Of a DNA stretch of 64,000 nt, positions 11,376 through 24,200 are shown one piece after another. The notes under the pieces were generated by a model. The model ran no database searches and was not told where the DNA came from. It worked only from the letters and a program-made list of their open reading frames with translations. The translations under genes and the position numbers were made by a program. The stretch is taken from NCBI GenBank assembly GCA_039566865.1, contig CM076943.1, positions 19,936,501 through 20,000,500 on the forward strand, in the 5' to 3' direction. Positions within the stretch are counted from its first letter, which is position 1; each line of letters opens with the position of its first letter. The stretch comes from Aurelia coerulea (taxonomy: Eukaryota; Cnidaria; Scyphozoa; Semaeostomeae; Ulmaridae).

Positions 11376-11758
11376 CGAGGGCGCCTACCTTGTAGGAAGT
11401 CAGGAAGTGTGTTTATTCCCAGTACGGTAGAGTAACTGTAGTTGGTGTCCTGTGACCCAGTACAGAGAGTGCCCTAGAACCGTACCGTGACACAGCAGTA
11501 CATAGAGTCAGTCCTCTCAAGGTCGAGATGACGTATGAATAACTTTGTGGTTTCAAGTTCCGGTGTTTATGTAATATGAGATAAACTGTTATACGATCTG
11601 GCCACAGGGAGTCAGACAGCGTGATTTTTGATTGGTCAACACTAACAGGCGTTAGGATTTGAAAATCCCTAAGATAAAAGGGACCGGGTTATAGGACACC
11701 AATTACTACGCGTACAGTACCGGGAATAAACACACTTCATTCAAGGTAGATGCCCTTG
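11376..11758. mobile_element. MITE 'CAAGGGCGCC' family, copy 1, with perfect 7-bp target duplication
   Basis: The left end is CGAGGGCGCCTACCTTGTA; the right end is the reverse complement of CAAGGGCATCTACCTTG. ATTGGGC occurs immediately on both sides (11369-11375 and 11759-11765). Internal features shared by all copies are 'cgagatgacgtatgaataac', 'gtgtcctgtgac' and 'gattggtcaa'. It lies just downstream of gene B's stop codon. Confidence 0.85.
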
Positions 11759-11938
11759 ATTGGGCTGGACCTATCTTCTGGATTTTTGAGAATCTTCCTG
11801 TTCATTTGTTCGAGTTTGAAAATGGGCTGTAGCCTGTTCTTTGTAGCTTGAGAAAATTCATCAAAAACCTAACTTAAATGAAACATACTTTAATTCTCTG
11901 TAAAGTCTAACTTTTTCAGTGAATAAAACTTAATCAGG

Positions 11939-12276
11939 CTAGACGTGCTTTGCTTCGCATGATGTTCTTCTGCAAAGATTGCATTTGTTTTCGAGATGTT
12001 CTCGCAAAGCATCTCTTATGTCGAATCTCCCAATCGTTTCCAAATGATTCAGCAAATGTGACACCAAAGTGTTTCCAGCGATCATGTGATGAATCAAAGA
12101 CTCAGTTGGACTAAACCCGCCAGCTTGGTAATTGCCCTTCCAATTATCGATGGTTGTGTTGTCAACTCCGACGATTTGGGCAAGCTCTTTCCAACTGCCA
12201 ATGCCAGCTCTTTCCACGTCCAACTTTTTTATAAGGTATGTTCTTTGGCATCCACGAAGCTCTTCTACTTTTTTGT
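11939..12276 (-). CDS. Gene B exon 6: death domain and C-terminus
   Basis: The acceptor (minus) is gcatttttttcag and entry is in phase 1. The exon encodes 112 codons ending TAG. Core motifs are LRGCQRTYLIKKL, SWKELAQIVGV, TTIDNWKGNY, SPTESLIHHM and LLNHLETIGRFDIRDAL. It aligns along its whole length with gene C exon 6, and both end in a Cys-rich tail (NKCNLCRRT versus DKCKLCRTT). The six-helix death-domain layout with the PTESL motif is clear. Confidence 0.9.
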
Positions 12277-15200
12277 CTGAAAAAAATGCAAAATGAATCA
12301 TTCATGGCAGAGGCTTTTGATCTGCTCAAAATTTTTTGTTGCGTGTTGTGCAATTGTATGAAAACAAATAAAGTAGGGTATAGGCCTAAGCACTGTGATG
12401 CGAATTGAATAAGCACGACGTTTCGAGCATAGCCCGTTATCGAACAAACTTGATAACGTGTTTGATAACGGGTTATGCTCGAAACTCCGGCTGTATCCAA
12501 TTTTCATCAAGGTGCTCATATTTTACGTTATTTGATTTTGATAAGCGCCTTAATTGAGCTACGACATCGTCAGGAATTTCATGTAAATAATTCGGAAGCT
12601 ATAGATTTAGCATTGCAATTATAATCGATTCTCCGGGGAAGGGGTACTTTGATCAATTGACGGGGAAGTTCTTTGCTCGAAAGATTTGGTATCCATAATT
12701 TCACATTCCGCAAACTCAATAGGAGTCTGGGCCACAATTCCGTGAATTAAGAAGCATTTCCTATTATTTCTATACTTTTGCACATTTCCTCCAGAACAGG
12801 ACTCATGATACCAAATAAGTGCTTTTTCATTTATGGTTATCCAAACTCGAAATAGGTATGAAGCTACCTAAGCACATATTTTTAATTCATTTAATTTGGA
12901 CATGCCCAGACATAAAAAGAAGTGCTGTTTTTCAAACAATCACTGATTTTCCTTTCCTTAAATCAGCGACCACTTGTCAGATTGTCTTAAACATGGTCTC
13001 AAACTCTAAGTTGCAGCCTGACCTATGCAAATGTGTAAAAGCCAAGATAATTAAAGCCACAGCGCCCACACAAACGGAGCATCAATTTTTTTTGACACAC
13101 CCTATATTAGAGAACTTTCCAGGAAACGTCTTTCATCTAAGGATTGGGTGAAAAGGAGCTCACAGAAAGACCTTTTGTGCACGCTAGATGATGGTTCATC
13201 AGACCGTGAACTGATAATCGTCAATGAGTTGAGAAAACAGATTGTATATGTTAAATTTGAGAGGATGTCAGTATCGTACGTAGGACCTGTGGAAACTTCG
13301 CCAAAATTGCCTAAAACCGTGAAAAATGCTCAAATTTGCTTATTGGCTTCTTGATACTTACCACAGAATCCATCCTTAGTCAAATCGCAAATCTGAATCA
13401 CACAATCATGCTTGCATTTCCTACAAATCACTTCATGCCGTTGTATGTCTTCTTTTTTTGAAATGCCTCGTTGAATTCTTTCACCAGTGAAACCGGCCAG
13501 CTTCGCTTCTTTGATTATATCTTGAGAGGGTTTATTAGTAGCAATCATTTCATGCCTTTGCTCATCTTCTTCTCTTGAAATGCCTCGATAGATTCTTTCA
13601 CCAGTGAAACCAGACTGCTTGGCAGCTTTGATCATAACTTGAGATTGTTTTTTAGTAGTTACCGTTCCATGACGTTGCTCATCTTCCTTTTTTGAAATCC
13701 CTCGATGCAATCTTTCACCAAAGAAACTAGACTGCTTGCCTTCTTTTACCGTAACTTGAGACTGTGTTTTAGCATCAACCGTAGCCACTGTAAACAAAAA
13801 CAAAAAACAAATTGCTGGAAGCACTAATGGACGGCTGGGCAAGAACTGCAACAAAGACACACTTTTCCAATGTCAACTAGCTTGCGTGGTGTCTTTCTTT
13901 GTAAAACTTAGAAGAAAGAATCGTTGCTATTTTCTAATCAACAATTCTTAGAAGTCTGCGAAGCTGTTAAAAATGCAAGTACATCCTGCAAAAGGATGCC
14001 TAGAAGCAAGGCTGAGATCGTACAAAGGTCTGCCTACTTGCCGTAGCATCGTCCATCGACGTACCTCGCCCTGGCTTCCCTGCTATCTTTACTTGGCCAT
14101 TGCTAAGTGCTCGAGTGGAAATATATGCGTATATCTACAGGGTTTCCCAGAAAAATTGTTCGACGTTCGATTAAATGCTAAATAATAACGATAAAATGTA
14201 CGGGCTCCTGGTTAGATAACCCTGTTCCTAACATTTTAAATTAATTTTAGAAGCCAGAATCTTGCGAATCCGCTAAGAATTCACGGAGTTACAAGCTTTT
14301 GAAGTTCAAGTTTATGAGAAAGCTGAAACCAAACGCTCCTAACTAACTTATTTTCCTAAAGGACGTCCTTAAATCGAGGTAAAAGAAGACTGTCCTATCT
14401 TTCACCTCTCTTCAATATTAGAGCAAACCAAATAAGACTTCCAAAGTTATTCAATTCTTGTAACCGTTGCCAACATTTATTTAAGGATGCAAGTATCTAA
14501 AAACATGGAATGAAAACTTAATCAATGAGAAACGGGGCAATTCCAAATTGTGCTGAGTAGATTCCTCCAACCATCCATAACCTTGATTCAATGCTTTAGA
14601 AAGCTAGTTTATCGAAAGTGCTTTTGAAATTCCATTTGATTTTCTTTGAATAAGCGAGATTCTACTTTCGCGAAATATGCAATTTAGGGGCGTCTGGTTT
14701 CAGCTTTCGCACAAACTTGATCTTCGAAAGTTCGTAACTCCGTGAACTCCGATTTGCTAGCTTCTGGTGTCTAAGATTAATCTAAAATCTCAGCAATATG
14801 GTTATCTTAACATGGAGCCCGTTTGCTGTGACATCTTGCGGGCAAATATCCCCAGTGCCCCTGGTTCCTACGTCTCTATTCACTAGCAGTCAAATGATGA
14901 TAAAGTCAATACCATTTGTTGAATCATGCTCAGTTAGGGCTGGATGCTGGATTGAAAAGCCTTGCAAAATTTAATTTTTTTTTCCTTGGCTACATTGCTT
15001 ACCTATCATTGGCCTCCACATTTCATCTTGACAGTCAAAGGGTTCATCTGAACACTCAAATGGAACTGCCTTGTTGATCTCTACGAAAAGATTAGACCAC
15101 TCAATAGTACTGCGCTGTGTTTTAATGGAACGTCATCCAATACTGTGTAAAATATCAATTTTCAAAATACCACAAGCGTTGTTACTTTGCAGCATTGTTG

Positions 15201-18200
15201 TTGATCGCTTTCCAGATTTACTTTGCCTGCTTTTCTTTGACAACGACGTTCTTGAGACTGATCTTGGCGGTGGTTTTCGGACAGTGAGTTCACAATGCAG
15301 AATATGCCAAGAAAATTGCGTTAGAAAATGTTGTTTTGATCTCATTACTATTTTCGATTGATGTATGTATAGATATTTATGACTGAAATGTCAATATCCA
15401 AATAACATTCAAATCAGATCTTTATTCATGCTCCCAAACAACTGATTTATTTAGTGTCCGAAAACCACTGCCATGAATATTTATGACCATTCGATATGAC
15501 ATCTGTTGCGGAAGGGATTCAGAGTTTTGAATCAGGGATGTGATATTCGCAACGACAACTTCTACACTGCCAAGCACAATGAAAGCAACTTCATTTGCGT
15601 GTTTTACATTCATGAAGGCTTTTCGTACAATTTTTTGATATCTATAATTTTAGCTTTCAATACCAAGAAATACCCTCTTTGATGGAAATTATTTTGTAGC
15701 ATACTTTTCTGTACCCTGGGTAAAAAAAAGAAATGGAAGGAAAGAAGAAGAGGGTTCTCTTCTTCTCTCCTTCCTTTTCTTTTTTCTTTCTTTTCGTCCC
15801 CAACTTTTTTTTAATAAGGCTCTTGTACCCAGGGTAGTACCCAGGGTAACTTTTCTGTTGTTTTCGCAAGTGTCCGATTACCACCGCCGTCCGATTAACA
15901 CCGCCGACACCCTACAAGGTATCCCAAGAAAATTGTTCGGCCTTTGATTGATTATTAAAAATGACAATACTAAAGCCTGATATTTAAAGTTCGTAGCAGA
16001 GTAAATTTTTGCAGATTTGCAAGAATCTTGCAATGTCTGAAGTTGATTCAAGGTTGTAGGGACAGGGTCCTTTTACCACGGAGCCTGTTGATGATATCGT
16101 TATTTTTCAATATTTAATCAAACTTCTCGGACATCCTGTAAGTCGACTCAGTAGTTTTTATCCTGCTCAAAGTGGATTATAGATTTTTAAGATTATAGAT
16201 TGTAGATAGAGCAAGATCTTGCACGAAAATTATTACCTTTTCTTGGAGTTCCTTTCGTGGTGCCCTCAATATATCCGGTTTCTTGTTCCCCTGTAACTTC
16301 CACACTTGGACTTTCAGTGGACAAAATGGAGACTTCGCTATGGTCACATGGTCGGTGTTTGTTATGCTTGTTTTTGCATTTGATAATCAGTATGACAAGG
16401 ATGAGAATGAATACAACAGCAGCAACACTTGACGCAGCACCCAAATAGAAACGCTCTTTCAGCTGGTATTCTGGAATATGATAGCACAATTATAATACAA
16501 AGTGAGTGAGAAAGGTGGCATCTTTGGCACAGTTGCTGGAACAAACAGTTCTGGTGGATATATTTCAAAGATTCTTACTTCAATCTCTTGCTGAATTCCA
16601 GCATAGTTACGAAGAGATGAGTAGTCATGTGCTGTTTCTTATCGTTTCCTCGTATACCAAGGCTTGTAAACCAGCCACTACTACCATATATTCAGATTTT
16701 CAGATTTTCATTTTTCCATCAATAGCCTAGTACAAGAGAACTTGTATACTTAAGCAGCTACTAAGGAACTAACTAAACTAAATGACAACAATAACGAATG
16801 AACAGTAACGTGGCTCTAAAATAACGTGATTATGAATTACAAATAAAGCGAAACAAATCATAAAGGTTGAACATTTGGGGCTGTGTTCAGCGAACGTTTT
16901 AGATCATATGAAGCTGTTACGCAATTCACGATAAATCTTTGTATCAGTGGACATAGATTATGGTCATATACCGGGTGAGTCAAAAAAAGTTTACACGTTT
17001 GGTGGGCTGTGGAATAACAAGTATGTGGCTGATATTCAAAACTAGAATTTTGATCCATCAGTCAAAGGTTAACTTAGATGAGAAAATTTTGTTTGGTAAA
17101 GTCACTCATTTTTAAGACCAAGACTTAGAAAAATGCCTGTAAGGGATTTGTATGGGAATCGAGAATTCCACCTTCCATTCTGGTCCATGATTTACTTGCT
17201 ATTGAAATCAAAATTATATTTCTGAAACTGACTATTGAATTGAATTTAAAGTTCAATGCCAAATAAACCATGGGCCAGAATGGAATGTGGAATTCTCAAT
17301 TCCCATACAAACCTTTTACAGGCATTTTTCTAATTTTTGGGTCTTAAAGGTGAGTCATTTTACCACACAAAATTTTCTCATCTAAGTTAACCTTTGTCTG
17401 ATACATTAAAATTTTAGTTTTGGATATCGGCCACATACTTTTTATTCTACAGCCTGCCAAACGTGTAAACTTTTTTTTGACTCACCCGGTATATAGAAGT
17501 GTGTCCAGACGCCTCACCATTTTGATTGGTTGTTGTATTGTTGCGCGCGCTTTTCAAAACAGGGCCGTAGGAAGCGGTAGGAAGCAGCTTCAGATTGGGG
17601 GGGGGGGGGGCAATTGTCCTTAAAAAAAATAGAGAACAATACATTTAATTAATGCTTGTGACGTAGCACCATTGTTTTCAAAACTATTGGGGGGATTGAG
17701 CCCCCTTGCCCCCCACTTCCTACGGGCCTGAAAATGTATCAAGGTAACGAGCCTTGTGCCATTACATAACACGCTTATAGCTTCTTGATTGGATAAGAAA
17801 CAGCGCATGACTAACCCATCTCTTCTTTAGCATAGGTTCCAAATCTTGAAAAAAGGCTGGTGTAAAATTGAGTGACCTGCTTCTTTGAACTAAATTTCAA
17901 AGAAACTTTATCTATTTCTCTACAATTCTACCGTTGGAATTTCTGAGATCTTCAATATTTTCATAATAAGAGTGATTTTTCTCTATCTCAAGAATTAAAG
18001 AAAATTTTTTAAAAAGACTTGAAACCATCGTAATTTCTAAACTGTTTGATGCAACATGAAATAATTTCGAAGAAAGCCATAGTTTATGAATGCCTACAAT
18101 ATGGTATCAAGCAAAAGTCTGTCACTCATCTGGTTTATGATTTAGAAATTTGATGACGTCACATGCTCAAATGAGTTGAAATGTAAGATACGCTGTAATT

Positions 18201-21200
18201 TCGAAAAATATTCAAAATTTCTGGAAAGTCCAACGGTAGAATTATAGATAAGTATCTAAAGTTTCTTTCAAGTCATTCAATAAGAAGAAATAGGTCATTG
18301 AATTCTACGCCCACCTTTTTACGCCGAGTTAAAGATTTGGAACCTATGCTCTCTTCTTTACTTGGACCTCAGATCAGTGGTGGACCTTGGCCCCAACGTC
18401 ATTTTCGTTTAGTTTTCGGAATTGCAAATCGCTGCTAGTGTGCTAGAGCCAGCGGTTGAGTTTCAACTTGAGAAAACAAGGGATTTATGTCGCTCGAAAA
18501 GCCAAGAGAATAATCAACAAAGGAACAACCAAGGACAATTCTGGTATCATGTATGATCTTTTATCTACATTAATTTCGTCCTGGGGACCTTGGTCTGTTC
18601 CTCTGTGAAATCACAGGTAGCAGCGTATGGTTGTAAAATTAGTAAAAATATTTATCATAGACAGCCTTATTATATTCCATATCGTCTTTCCCTATTTTGA
18701 TGATGTTCCTCGTGTCTCTCCACCAAAATACTAGGCCTGTGGGTCGACTGATGGGCCTATTATTTTGATGGAGAGACACGAGGAGCATCATCAAAACAGA
18801 GAAAGACGATATGGATATGGAATATAAAAAGGGTGTATATGATAAATATGCTTACTGATTTTACAACCATATGCTGCTACCTGTGGTGTGATATGGCCTA
18901 TTGAAAATTGCAAAATCATCTTTTCGAACGAAATTTGGAGATGTAGTCCTTTTAAACGTAACCAATACAATGAATGTTCTTTTGTCAGCATGTAGTTTAC
19001 TATATACCCCATTGAAACTGACACAGTTAAACCAGCTTCGTTTAAACCAGGTTAAATTTCAACCAATCAAATAGATTCAATTTGTTGGATTGACCAATTA
19101 GAACATTGGACTTGACTTGGTATAAACCTGGTTTTGTTTAAACTGGTGTAACTTGCAAGTGTGAATGGGGTAACAATCAAGCCAATTGGTTTTACGTACT
19201 TGAATGAATCGTATATTGCGGGGTAACTGTTTCTGTATTGCCAAATGAGAAGGCTGGTCTTGCATTCAGCTGTTCATTCGTTGCATTAGAATGAGTACTG
19301 TGGTTAGCATTGTGTTTTAATACAGTAGAATTTGCGGCCTTTGTTTTCGAAGGAATTAGGTTCTTGTTCTGCCTCAAGCTTGTATTGATCTTGGAAACAA
19401 ATGCAGTTGTTGGTGATGATTTTGTTGTAGGATGTTTAGTAAAAGCTGAATAATCAGAATCCCTTTTGGGCTTCATCGGTCTTATTGTAGTTGAAGCTGG
19501 CATATTTATTGGCGTTGTTGATGCTGTCGTTGGCATCTTTGTTGTGGTTGTTGTTATCGTTGTTGGTTGAGTCGTCAGAGAATGGAATGCTGTCGTGGCC
19601 TGCTTCCCTCCTGTCAAGGCATTAATTTTTGCTTGACACACATTCAAGTTCCTCTGAGGACATTGATGCCAAGTGCGTTCTGGACAAGAACACATTGTAC
19701 CCAATCCCATTTGTTTGCATTGACTTCTCTCATCTGAGCTTGAACTGCAACAAGGTCCACATTTGAAGCATCCTACTTCGCCGCCGTGCTGAGCTCCATC
19801 ATAATAGCTGTGGTACAAAATTGAGAGTGGCAACGATATTAAAGGATTTCCCAAAAAAAACGTTGCCTGGTTTGTGTTGCTGCTGTGGAGGAGCTGAATC
19901 TTTAATTGTCTTGGTTTTTATACAGTTGCATAAATCAAGTTTCAACTTATAGTTTGAGACCTTGTTTGAGCCAATCTGATAAGTAGTTGCTGATTTATGG
20001 CAGAGGAGAGGCAAAATAAGTGGTTGCTTCAAACACAGCACTTCTGTTGTTCTCAAGCAATATCAGAATTAAGTAAAATTTAAAAGAAAGGGTTCTAGCG
20101 TCGCGTTTAATTTTTTCTGCGTTTGTGGAAGGGTTAAAAGTGTTGTGTATCAATAATACAACGCTATCAACCCTTTTAAAAGTGTAGAGAAAATTTCAAT
20201 ATGATGCTGGAACCCTTCCTTTCAAACATCACTTGATTTTGACATAAAAATTGCTGTTTTTGAGGCAACCACTTCTTTTGCCTTTCCTCTGCCATAAATT
20301 GGAAACCACTTGTCAGATTGACTCAAACAATATTTCAAACTCTAAGTTGAAGCCTGACCTATGCAACTGTGTAAAAACTGAGACAATTGAAGCTACAGCT
20401 CCTCCACAGCAGGCACATAAACGGGGCACATTTTTTGGGACACCCTGTATATTGCTATTGCTTCATTTATTTCTGAAATGTTTCTAGCAATCTAACTTCC
20501 TTCATCTATCTCTCGATCCATGATCAGTCAATCAAGCACAGATTGGCCAAATTTCGATTTCATGCAAATTGTAAACATAGGGCTCAAATCTTTAAAAAGG
20601 TCGGTGCAAAATTCTATTGCCCTTTTCTTGAAATAAATAGCTTGGAAGGAACTTAGAGTTTTTTGCTGTAAATCTGCCGTGGCAATTTATTGATATCTTG
20701 ATTAGTTTCAATATGGCGGCATTTATTAAATTTGAGGCTATGACGTCATCAAATTTCTAAATCCTAAACTACAAAAGCTACAGATTTCTGTTTGCCACCA
20801 TATTGTAGACCTGCACAAACTATGGTTTTCTTGAAGGTTATGTAATGTTTCCTCTATTAGTTTAGGATTTACAATGATTTAAATTTTTTCAAAATTTTCC
20901 ATTAATTTTTTCAAAAATTATCAAATTGCCGCCATTTTGAAAATAATAAAGATATCATAAAATTTCCAAGGCAGATTTACAGCAAAGTACCATAAGTTCC
21001 TTTCAAGCAATCCAATTCAAAGAAAAATATAATAGAATTTTACACCGACCTTTTTAAAGATTTGAAAGATTTGAGCCCTATGCTCAAATTGTATGGGGTG
21101 AGTCAGAAAAAACGTGGGGCTTTAAACAAGCCATATTTTTGTGCAAAGCAAGTCAAATCAGGTGTGATGAAATTTTATTTTGAAGAAGAATGATTTAACT

Positions 21201-24200
21201 AGTTTAGTGATAGAAATCTAGGTTGTTAAAATTGGTCATTTCTTTTAATTTAAGATGTTGTGATACAGCTATTTTAGAGGTAAGTTTCACTAGTGCAAGA
21301 ACTTCCTACTTGCTAACAATCACAGTTAAATTGACAGTCTTCAAAGAATAAGACACATCGTGCCTTAGCACAATGCACACCTGGTTTAGATTTATTTGTA
21401 ATGAAACATTATGCTTGCCATGGTTTAAAATTTTCGCGTGTGAATGAACATGAAGGCTGACTTGAAGAATGTTACAAAACACGATTTTACAGCAATCCTT
21501 CGTAATTATGGAACGGAAGACCTATTTTGACCAAACAAAATTTTACATCTTAGTTAACCTTTCTTCTTCGGATTGAAGCTTAAAAAAATAATTTTCAAGA
21601 AGTCTCGTCAATAAAAATTGGCAAAGACCTCACGTTATTTCTGACTCACCCGGTAGAAGGAAGCAGATATCTAACTGCCCTTGGTAACACCTCTGGAGAG
21701 GTAGCTCACTAAGCTCGCAATCAAGGCAGGAGCCTCGAATAAATGTTAAGATGGCAGTATGGACTAAACCATAGAAATAGGACTAAACAGTTCGTTCAAG
21801 ATAAGGTGCCCGAAATGCTCCATGCTCTAAGGAAAGAAATTGTACTCTTTTTCAAAGTTTGAAGCATTTTTTCTGCATTTTGTTGCATACAAGAACCACC
21901 TAAACTAATCAAGCACGAGGAGCAGATTACTAACATTTTTCGTACAGCATCCTTGATATGGAAAATCTGAGACACATGCTGAATCCACTTGCCCCACAAA
22001 CGACGGTGTCGAGGACACGGAACACATTTTGCTGCACTGCCATTCTTACGGTGCATACAGGAGAAATCTTCTTGATAGTGTAAACGCAACGTTGCAACCG
22101 TACGGTTTGTCAAATCTTTCAAACGCGCCATTGCTTGAAATGATACTGTATGGTGATAAAAGGTTGTCTGTTGATTCTAGGCAACTTCAAAATACATGTA
22201 TGCAACACAACGTTTTGAATGAAATGCTGATATTAATACTTGGCTGCTGCAACCTGTAAGGGGGATTTGGCGTTTTTATTGTAGAGTAGTTATATATATT
22301 ACTTGGTTTTCTTTCTATTTTGCTTCATATTTATCAGTAGTTTGAACCTTTTGGTGGCCACAACATAGCCTTGAGCCTTTTGCTCCCCATGGTATCGTTT
22401 TAGTAGTATAGTAGAGTGATTTTGTAAGGAGTGTAACAAGTAATATGTCAATTGAAATTTTTATTAGATTATGAAAGAAGAATGAAAAATGAGACACACA
22501 AATTGCAACAATCACAGAAAAAAATTAAAAAAAATCACCCCATAAATCACAGAAAAATCACAAGAAAATCACTGAAATCACAGGAAACGTCACGTGATTT
22601 TAAAATCACAAAAATACTGTACATTATTTTGAGAAGTGGTTATTCCCTCGATCAAGCACTGTACATACCCAGGAGGACAATCCATGCATACAGCATCTGC
22701 AAATCTTGAACAGGTCCTGTTAAATTGTTTCCCATCCTTTCGTCTTCTGTCTCCGCATTGTTTGCAAGGTTTGCATATGTAATGCCCCTCATGATTCTTG
22801 GCGACATGTTCAAGTTTACTGTAATGGTTTGCAAGGCAATCTTTGCAAGCTGGTTCTCCCTTATAAAGTCCACAGTTTTGCGTCAGACCTTGACCATGCG
22901 AGCATTTCTGTTGACAAGGTACACATTCTCCTTCTACTTTTGAGAAGTAAGTAGGACCACAGAATTCATGATCTGCTGCTGATGCTTCATAAGTGGGCAA
23001 CTGCAAAGTAAAAACAAACTGTCAGTTGAATACACATTTCAAATAAGCTACCTCTTTTGGAAATTCATTAAAATGTCGTCCTATTCTTCATATGAAATTT
23101 TCGAGCCCAGATTCGGATTCAACACCAAACTTTAGTCTTATTGTGCCAAACATGTTTTTAACCCTATCTGACCTGGAGGGGGGCGGATTTCGCCCCCCCT
23201 AGTACATTTTTGTTTACACCGTTTTCCACACATGCAGCAAACCTCTGATACTTCGTAAGTTTAACTTTGTATCATAGAGCAATAAAATTGCAACATTTTG
23301 GTCATTCTATTTTTAGCCTTGTTTCCATGGTTACCAATTTTTCATACTGCACTCTATGAAAAACCAACTTTGTATCTCTTTTAATCATGTTTAATTGGTC
23401 CAACTAAGTCTAAATTAAGAATTTATATATATTTTGATCTATATCTCTCATTTCTTTATGAAAAAATAAAGTTTCATGACCTTTTAGCGACCTTTCATTT
23501 ATATGACGTCATATGACATCATAATGATCATCATGCTCTAGCAACAACAACAACATCGCTAATTGGATTATGATTTCAAATTTTCATTGTTTACATAATG
23601 AACTACCTTTGTGCCAAGTTTGGCTGCCATATCTCTTATGACAACAGAGATAAACAGGGGGGGCCGAATGCGCCCCCCCCCAGGCATTGAGTGTTTCAAA
23701 TCACCCAGGTCAGATAGGGTTAAACTGATTCAACACCCAACCTTAGTCTTGTTACATGTTCTTAAACTGCTGGCGATTGTGATGTTGGTTTTATGACGAT
23801 GTAGATATTAAAAATTTATAAAGGATTTGACCGTGAAAAATCGCTCCAACGTTAAACCCCGAGTCATTTTTCACGATTTTAGGAGTTTTGTAGAAAATTC
23901 TGTCTCTCAGTTGATGTTGGGCGATAGAAAACTGTAAATTTTTTATCTTAGGGTGCAGGGTGGTGGGTGGATGGGGTCCTGCTGTGTGGATGGGCGGATG
24001 CTGGCCTTTAGTTTCATGTGCTATCCCGGTGGGGGTGGCACATGTGGAGAGGGGCGGCGGCTGTTTGTCCGCGCGTGGGGCCCTCTGTTAACTGCCTTGC
24101 ATCTATTTTCTCCCAAACTATAAAATGTTTGATGCCATTGCCTGACATCAAATGTGAGACAGACATTTACTTTTCTTTTAGTTTGTTGTTCTTTCTTTCA

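Noticed and set aside
10038..15913. A single 5.9-kb transposon that has captured two receptor exons
   Set aside because: The left arm lies within another element (9995-11204) whose right end is at 11204, so the two arms are more simply separate insertions; kept only as a structural finding.
21796..22131. 111-residue minus-strand Cys-containing frame
   Set aside because: It is antisense to a LINE reverse-transcriptase tail that reads much better on the plus strand.
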